This document shows, piece after piece, positions 59,671-64,000 of a stretch of DNA of 64,000 nt; the stretch's first letter is position 1, and the number at the start of each line of letters is the position of its first letter. The stretch is from assembly GCF_000621725.1 (NCBI RefSeq), contig NZ_JHXM01000021.1, positions 17,351 to 81,350 of the forward strand, given 5' to 3'. This DNA comes from Xylanibacter brevis ATCC 19188 (GTDB taxonomy: Bacteria; Bacteroidota; Bacteroidia; Bacteroidales; Bacteroidaceae). Both the position numbers and the translations under genes were made by a program. The notes beneath the pieces were generated by a model. The model saw only the letters and a program-made list of their open reading frames with translations. It was not told the origin of the DNA and searched no databases.

Positions 59671-61986
59671 TTAATTGAAGAAATTCCACGAGATACCGAA
59701 ATGGATGACTTGGGTGTTCAGTGGATAGTGGGGGACCAAGAAGGCTTTCTTTGAAAGTGCATTGCCTGCCACATTCTGCATCATGACGAAGAAGCGGGCA
59801 TGCTTCAGGTGCATGTTGGCATAGACATCCACAAAGGGGAACTCACCCAACTGCACTCTGCTGGCAGCATTCTCCTGAATGGCAAAGCTGTTCAGCTGTG
59901 GCAAGAAGTCGGGAGCTTCGTATTTTGTAAACCATGTGGCAGAGCCGCCTAATTCTACGCGCAGCACACGTGCCACCATGAATTTCACGTATAGATTTGA
60001 AAAGATGTTCAGTGTGGGTAGAGGCAGTACCTGCTTGTTGCTGGTGGTCTGATAGGTTACCACATTGTCCCAGTGCAGCGGACCCACCTTCAACTTCTGA
60101 TCCAGCTGAGCCATCATCAAGTGAACATTGCCCGAGTGCTGACGGAAATTGGCGTCGAGTCCTTTCACCGCGCCATTTTCGCGGGTGTAGTTCATGCCCA
60201 GATAAGTATAGTTCTGAATCTCTTCTACAGCAACGCGCAGCGTGGTGCGCGTCTTGTCGTAGGTGAAAGCCCCCTCAATGCGCGTGCGCGTCTCCTTGTC
60301 CAGCGTGTTGTCCCACCACAAGTGCTTTGAGTGGTAGTTGCGCTGATAGAACGTAGGCGCCAGGCGATAGAAATAGCCCTTAGCCTTCAGTCGCACAGTG
60401 TCGCCAAACAGTGGGAAGTTCACATCGGCCTGTGCGTCGAACTTCAATTGTCCGGCATCCTCGCCAGCCACCCATGTCTCTGCCACCAGATCGTAGTGCA
60501 GCGTGTGGCCCTGCAATTTCTGCAGTTGTCCGCCCACCGACACATTGTGCTCAGTGAAGCGCTGCAACAGCGCATCGCTGGCTGCAGCCACATAAGGCAT
60601 ATCGTAGCGTCGCACCTGATGCGAGGCAAAGGCCTTGATACCAGCCGGTGCATACTTATTGAATCCCTCCATCAAAGCCAGAGCCATCGTGTTCTTCACG
60701 TCCAGATATTTCGTCTTGTCGTAGATAGAATCGCCAGGCGTACCACCGTCGTACGTATTATAAAAGGTGTTGGCATAATAGTCAGTGGGAGTTGTATTAG
60801 CCTTGAAGACGCGTTCGTGAGCATTCACCTCGGCAGTGTGTATCACGCTGGTCACAGGTACGAACTCGCGTTTCATCAGCGCATCCAGCGAGTCCTGCTG
60901 TGCCTGCAGTGCCAAGAGGCTGTCGGCCATTTGTTTCGAGTCCACACGGATGCGGGTTGTGTCAGCAGTCAGTGCCTCATGCTTGGGCATTACGGGTTCG
61001 TTGCCAGCAATCTTAGCATCATCGGGGCGCCCTGTAGGTTGTTGCGGCATAAACTGTCGGCTGTCTTCGCGTTGTTTGCGCTGCTGCTTTGACTTAGCCG
61101 CAAACTGCTGTGCCTTGATCTCCTCGTCGGTCATCTTCACCTTGCGGTAGAAGCCCAAGCTGTAGCGATGCGTCAGAAAGAGGTGGTGATGATGATTACG
61201 GTTCCAGTTGCGTTCCAGGATGGTAGGTATCTCGTTGGATGCAAACGTCTCGGTGAAGAGCTCAGGGTGCGTCACGTAGTCGTCGTTGGTGATACCCCCG
61301 TTCTCGGCGGCCTTCTGATGGTTTGTGCTGACGAGCAAGTGCAGCTGATACTGGTCGGCCAGATGCGAGAGCGAGAATGTAGCGCCCAGATGCGACGTGC
61401 TTTGATTTTGGAAGTAGCCGCGAGCGTAGGCATAGTCAATATCGAAGCCCAATCCAGTGCGTTTACCAGCATTCACGGCAAAGCGAGCGCCCAAATGATC
61501 CTCACCATTCAGCTTGTCGCCACAGTTGTCGTAGGTCAGATTGGTGATAGGCGACAACGTGTTGGTGAAGTGCCACTCGTCGGGCGACCTTAGCACCTGA
61601 TCGTAGGCATCAGTAAACAGTGACTGAGTGCCCAGTTTGCGATCCATCACGATACGCGACAGCCGAGCCGTGTAGTTGTTGCCCAGCGTGTTGTACTGCC
61701 CCGTCTTGCCCATTCCCAGCGTGCTTTGCGGAAACAGATAGGGCAGGGTGTCCACCTCAGCCTTGTGGATGTCGCCAAAGCGGCGATCCAAAGTCCACAC
61801 ATAGATGCCCTTTGGCACCACCTTCGATTTCTTCGTAGTGTCGTTGTTGTGAGGGTTGAAGTTGCGGTTCTGTTCGTTGCGTGGCGTCACGTTTCCGTAT
61901 TCGTCAATCTCGTTGTAGTCTTGCGCCCAAGTATTCAGTGATGCCGTTGCAAGGAGTGTTATGATGGATAGCTGCCTAATGCTCAT
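59671..61986 (-). CDS. Putative outer-membrane porin (Porin_10-like)
   Basis: The 771-residue protein has a signal peptide (MSIRQLSIITLLATASLNTWAQ), then a long run of alternating aromatic and polar strands typical of a large barrel. It ends HFGISWNFFN with a C-terminal Phe-type signal. The region at residues about 280-345 (KSKQQRKQREDSRQFMPQQ) is basic and disordered. I read it as a Porin_10-family protein from the overall layout. A role in nutrient uptake is inferred. Confidence 0.75.
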   Translation of the reverse strand: MSIRQLSIITLLATASLNTWAQDYNEIDEYGNVTPRNEQNRNFNPHNNDTTKKSKVVPKGIYVWTLDRRFGDIHKAEVDTLPYLFPQSTLGMGKTGQYNTLGNNYTARLSRIVMDRKLGTQSLFTDAYDQVLRSPDEWHFTNTLSPITNLTYDNCGDKLNGEDHLGARFAVNAGKRTGLGFDIDYAYARGYFQNQSTSHLGATFSLSHLADQYQLHLLVSTNHQKAAENGGITNDDYVTHPELFTETFASNEIPTILERNWNRNHHHHLFLTHRYSLGFYRKVKMTDEEIKAQQFAAKSKQQRKQREDSRQFMPQQPTGRPDDAKIAGNEPVMPKHEALTADTTRIRVDSKQMADSLLALQAQQDSLDALMKREFVPVTSVIHTAEVNAHERVFKANTTPTDYYANTFYNTYDGGTPGDSIYDKTKYLDVKNTMALALMEGFNKYAPAGIKAFASHQVRRYDMPYVAAASDALLQRFTEHNVSVGGQLQKLQGHTLHYDLVAETWVAGEDAGQLKFDAQADVNFPLFGDTVRLKAKGYFYRLAPTFYQRNYHSKHLWWDNTLDKETRTRIEGAFTYDKTRTTLRVAVEEIQNYTYLGMNYTRENGAVKGLDANFRQHSGNVHLMMAQLDQKLKVGPLHWDNVVTYQTTSNKQVLPLPTLNIFSNLYVKFMVARVLRVELGGSATWFTKYEAPDFLPQLNSFAIQENAASRVQLGEFPFVDVYANMHLKHARFFVMMQNVAGNALSKKAFLVPHYPLNTQVIHFGISWNFFN

Positions 61987-62047
61987 TGGTGTGTAGGAGA
62001 GGGGGATGTGAGTGTGTTTTGTTCTTCGTAAAAGGGTGTGTGGCGGG

Positions 62048-62272
62048 TTAAAGTTTCAACAATCTCAGTGTCAGTTCCACGAACTTAAACACCGTTGCCA
62101 CAATAAGAATCCAGAAGGCCACCTCGTGGTCTATCACGAAATAGAGAGCCATACCTGCCGTTGCTATCAGCATGAAGGCAATGTTCAGCCACATGCGCAA
62201 GCGTCGCATCTTGCCTGTGTCGCGAAAAGGTTCCAGATTGTGGCGTCGAGGGTGTTTTACCTGTTCTTCCAT
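62048..62272 (-). CDS. Small membrane protein, function unknown
   Basis: I choose the ATG at 62272 (74 residues, MEEQVKHPRRHNLEPFRD). It has a basic N-terminus and two hydrophobic segments (about residues 29-46 and 51-68) in LNIAFMLIATAGMALYFVI and VAFWILIVATVF. It lies between the DUF4468 gene and the porin gene on the same strand and may share their transcript. Confidence 0.7.
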   Translation of the reverse strand: MEEQVKHPRRHNLEPFRDTGKMRRLRMWLNIAFMLIATAGMALYFVIDHEVAFWILIVATVFKFVELTLRLLKL

Positions 62273-62310
62273 GATGTACAATTGTATGGTCTGTTGCGTC
62301 CTAATTATAA

Positions 62311-62922
62311 TTATTTCTTCAGCTGCTTCGCGATGGTGCTAAACAGGTAGTCCTTGCGGTCGATGGTCTTCTTGCGGAATTTGCCGCTGACGCGTGCCAG
62401 CTTGTTCTGCTTCTTGTTCAGCCCGTAGCGATCGGTGATCCACTCCTCAGCCTTGTAGGTCAGGGGCGTGCGCTCTTCATCATAAATATAGAAGATGCGA
62501 TTCATCGACAGATGAACTTCGCCGTCGTTGCATTCTGCCACCAGGTTGTAGTACAGGCGGGTGCGATCCAGAATCAGGGGCTTGTTTTTGAACACCAGCC
62601 ACTCCTGGTAGGCGCCCACCACCAATCCATTCTCGGGGTCAGTGGTCGAGATATTGCTGTTTTCCAGCTGTTCGGGAGCCTTGGTCATAGCCGTCATCAG
62701 CTTCTGCATCTCGTCAAACAGCTGGGCGCGACTTTTGCCCGGCACCTTGATGGTGGTTTCAAACACCACGCGTCCATCCTTTTCGGGCACTGCGCCCACC
62801 AAGTATTTTGCATCGATGGCGGCCTTTTCGCTGGGCGTCGTCTGTTCCCATGTGTTGTCTTGAGCCTGCACGTTGGCTGTCATTGCCAGCGCCAGTGTTA
62901 TTGCTGTGAAAATTTGTTTCAT
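62311..62922 (-). CDS. DUF4468 family secreted protein
   Basis: The 203-residue protein has a signal peptide (MKQIFTAITLALAMTANVQAQ) followed by DUF4468 (VVFETTIKVPGKSRAQLFDEMQKLM and the C-terminal RIFYIYDEERTPLTYKAEEWITDRYGL). These Bacteroidota proteins have a TBP-like fold and no known function. It is the first gene after a full-consensus promoter and leads into the small membrane protein and porin genes. Confidence 0.82.
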   Translation of the reverse strand: MKQIFTAITLALAMTANVQAQDNTWEQTTPSEKAAIDAKYLVGAVPEKDGRVVFETTIKVPGKSRAQLFDEMQKLMTAMTKAPEQLENSNISTTDPENGLVVGAYQEWLVFKNKPLILDRTRLYYNLVAECNDGEVHLSMNRIFYIYDEERTPLTYKAEEWITDRYGLNKKQNKLARVSGKFRKKTIDRKDYLFSTIAKQLKK

Positions 62923-62958
62923 CTCTGCGTTAATCTTGTTTTTGTTTGTTTACGGCGA

Positions 62959-62990
62959 CAAAATTACAATTAATTTCCCATATAACCAAA
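62959..62990 (-). promoter_or_regulatory. Promoter of the DUF4468-membrane protein-porin unit
   Basis: On the minus strand TTTG (62987-62990), 20 bp, TAATTTTG (62959-62966), 36 bp before the ATG at 62922. Confidence 0.7.
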
Positions 62991-63020
62991 TCTATTCTGC
63001 GTGTTTCCTTTGTTAACATG

Positions 63021-63052
63021 AAAAAAGCGACCCTTTTACGGGGCCGCTTTAT
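63021..63052 (-). terminator. Terminator, probably of the HU-like gene transcript
   Basis: AAAGCG/CGCTTT and CCC/GGG pair with one internal mismatch across TTTTACG. On the minus strand a six-T run follows, so it ends leftward transcription, about 330 bp past the HU-like gene. Confidence 0.75.
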
Positions 63053-63103
63053 AAAAGATTGAGGTATTCCTGTTAAACTACTTGCACTCCAAGGGGATGA
63101 CTT

Positions 63104-63140
63104 ACCCCCCTCCCTCGGGAGGGTCGGGGAGGGGTTGTTG
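63104..63140. repeat. Truncated copy of the G/C-tract repeat
   Basis: CCCTCCCTCGGGAGGG followed by TCGGGGAGGGG resembles the two full copies at 63155 and 63327. Four G-runs on the plus strand could form a G-quadruplex. Confidence 0.6.
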
Positions 63141-63154
63141 GGTTGTGTTGTTTT

Positions 63155-63192
63155 CTCCCCTCCCATGTAGGGGAGGGGTCGGGGGTGGGGTC
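63155..63192 (+). repeat. Left copy of a 37-38 bp G/C-tract inverted repeat
   Basis: CTCCCCTCCC, a 4-5 nt spacer, then GGGGAGGGG and GGGGGTGGGGTC. The plus strand has four G-runs of at least four. It is the reverse complement of the copy at 63327-63363 with few differences. Confidence 0.8.
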
Positions 63193-63326
63193 AGTGTTGT
63201 TCTAACTGCCAATGGAGTTACAGACCCCACCTCTTCTTGCGTCCCTTCGGTAGCAAGCGAGCAGAGCTCGAGCGGAAGGGAGGGGAGTGCCTACGTAGAA
63301 AATCTGCGGAATATTGTTTAGTTACA

Positions 63327-63363
63327 GACCCCACCCCTGCCCCTCCCCTTGAAGGGAGGGGAG
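63327..63363 (-). repeat. Right copy of the G/C-tract inverted repeat
   Basis: GACCCCACCCCTGCCCC, CTCCCC and GAAGGGAGGGGAG. Its reverse complement matches the left copy, so the G-rich strand is the minus strand here. Confidence 0.8.
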
Positions 63364-63381
63364 TTCAGCGGATGATAGGGG

Positions 63382-63831
63382 TTAGTCCTCATTCTCCCCC
63401 TGACTCGCGGTCTCAATTCCTGCCAACTCCTTCACGTTTAGGAGCGAGGCACGCTTCTTCAGTGACTTCGACGTCAGGTCGTTCAAGTCCATGCGACTGG
63501 GCTGGAAACGCAGGTATATTCCGCGCATGTTGGACGCCAGGTTGAACTCCTCCTCAGAGTCGGCACCCGTGGTGTGCGTAGAGAGATAGAACGTACCCAG
63601 GTCGCCAAACTGCACCTTCTTACCCTCCATCAGCTGCTCCAGGATACAGGACTGCAACTTGTTGGCAACGCCCAGGCAGACATCGGTGCCATACACCGAG
63701 TTGTGTTCCGCCATGTGCTTGCACAGCTCAGGGTAGGTCATGGTCTTCAGCGATACGATGCGGGCATAGACCTTGCCGAACATCTTTGAGTTTCTCATCT
63801 GGTTGACATAAGTTTTGTAAAGTACAGGCAT
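63382..63831 (-). CDS. HU-like DNA-binding protein with a C-terminal tail
   Basis: The 149-residue protein begins MPVLYKTYVNQM and has the HU/IHF-like core with IVSLKTMTYPELCKHMAEH, a DNA-contact beta arm region around QFGDLGTFYLSTHTTG, and a charged tail ending TASQGENED. It matches the HU-related proteins of Bacteroidota (the HU-HIG type), larger than the 90-residue HU. It likely bends or coats chromosomal DNA. A full-consensus promoter lies 133 bp upstream, and the leader carries three 22-bp-phased dyads. Confidence 0.85.
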   Translation of the reverse strand: MPVLYKTYVNQMRNSKMFGKVYARIVSLKTMTYPELCKHMAEHNSVYGTDVCLGVANKLQSCILEQLMEGKKVQFGDLGTFYLSTHTTGADSEEEFNLASNMRGIYLRFQPSRMDLNDLTSKSLKKRASLLNVKELAGIETASQGENED

Positions 63832-63882
63832 AGTGTTAAGGTATTAAATGGTTAAAGTTAATTGTGATTTTGCCGAGGATTT

Positions 63883-63948
63883 CGTTTGGTGGCCCCATTC
63901 GTCCCGTTTGCCGGCATTAAACGCTCCGTTTGGCGCCTCCATCCTCCG
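63883..63948. repeat. Three 22-bp-phased dyads in the HU-like gene leader
   Basis: CGTTTG starts at 63883, 63905 and 63927, exactly 22 bp apart. Each unit is an imperfect palindrome of about 19 bp, centred at 63892, 63914 and 63936: CGTTTGGTGGCCCCATTCG, CGTTTGCCGGCATTAAACG and CGTTTGGCGCCTCCATCCT. A weaker fourth CGTT at 63947 follows 20 bp on. It is within the transcribed leader, between the -7 box and the ATG. Confidence 0.8.
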
Positions 63949-63964
63949 TTCCTCAAATGTATCG

Positions 63965-63996
63965 CAAAGGTACTAAATAAATGCGAGGTGTGCAAA
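63965..63996 (-). promoter_or_regulatory. Promoter of the HU-like gene
   Basis: On the minus strand TTTG (63993-63996), 20 bp, TACCTTTG (63965-63972). The start codon is 133 bp away, an unusually long leader for this window. Confidence 0.75.
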
Positions 63997-64000
63997 TATA

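Larger units (their letters stand above)
63155..63363. repeat. About 210-bp element with near-identical inverted ends
   Basis: Two inverted copies (63155-63192 and 63327-63363) flank an interior that holds a 16-bp direct repeat, AGTTACAGACCCCACC, at 63216-63231 and 63320-63335. A CCCTTC/GAAGGG pairing surrounds GCGAGCAGAGCTCGAGC near 63242-63280. No coding frame in it looks real. It resembles intergenic repeats I associate with Prevotella-type genomes (from memory). It makes up much of the gap between the DUF4468 and HU-like genes. Confidence 0.65.

Noticed and set aside
60331..61092. 253-residue plus-strand frame inside the porin gene
   Set aside because: Antisense shadow of a strand-rich protein; no start signals or domains.
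62930..63545. Several 78-102 residue frames in the repeat region
   Set aside because: They translate the C/G-tract repeats on either strand and show no protein-like features.

Overview
The window looks like a chromosomal segment of a Bacteroidota bacterium, most likely a Prevotella/Segatella-type member of the Bacteroidales. The evidence is internal. Most transcription units start after the Bacteroidota -7 box TAnnTTTG, often with TTTG or TTG about 19-21 bp upstream. The primary sigma factor is the short form without region 1.1. Many genes belong to families typical of this phylum (DUF4421, DUF1460, DUF4296, DUF3256, DUF4468, DUF5686, an HU-like protein with a long tail, GT3 glycogen synthase). 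I see no prophage, CRISPR array, rRNA or tRNA gene. The only complete mobile element is one IS110-family insertion sequence.

Layout. 1-3385 (minus): start of a secreted amidase-like protein, a PlsC-like acyltransferase, a small helical protein, bifunctional hisB and a polytopic membrane protein. 3474-6463 (plus): Gfo/Idh/MocA oxidoreductase, DUF4421 and DUF1460 proteins. 6447-7684 (minus): flavodoxin/ferredoxin fusion and a secreted protein. 7821-12120 (plus): glycogen synthase and alpha-glucan phosphorylase, then a previously hidden 58-residue membrane protein on the minus strand. 12479-13678: rpsF-rpsR-rplI. 13762-15809: a broken multidomain C10 cysteine protease. 15945-16211: a tiny Ala/Glu-rich lipoprotein. 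16489-18877: mtaB and a family 2 glycosyltransferase. 18853-24734 (minus): an AddB/AddA-like nuclease-helicase pair. 24767-26040: the IS110-family element. 26070-28097: DUF5686 outer-membrane protein. 28180-28487: a 22-bp-phased dyad array. 28554-31722 (minus): rpoD and a mannonate oxidoreductase/uxuA pair. 31902-40370 (plus): a long operon from ileS through a TraR/DksA-like gene, lspA, a DUF4296 lipoprotein, a nucleoside permease, a DUF151 nuclease, rsmE and DUF3256. 40367-43633 (minus): an envelope cluster with ECF sigma factor, membrane partner, Spy-like periplasmic protein and L,D-transpeptidase. 43704-49712 (minus): lon, tgt, an LptF/G permease and a DEAD-box helicase. 49823-51255 (plus): tRNA methyltransferase and nitrilase-family amidase. 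51241-55058 (minus): GH106-type rhamnosidase with a CE12 esterase (rhamnogalacturonan breakdown). 55178-56104: LysM glucosaminidase. 56190-58880 (minus): folK-like gene and malic enzyme. 59016-59636: TetR regulator. 59671-62922 (minus): porin, small membrane protein and DUF4468 protein. 63155-63363: a G-rich inverted repeat pair. 63382-63831: HU-like protein with a second 22-bp dyad array in its leader.

The most unusual signals are non-coding. Between rpoD and the DUF5686 gene, about 14 imperfect dyads sit with their centres almost exactly every 22 bp over roughly 290 bp. A second, sequence-unrelated set of three dyads with the same 22-bp period lies in the leader of the HU-like gene. I know of no standard feature type that explains this shared architecture. 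Protein-family assignments are by reading, without database searches.
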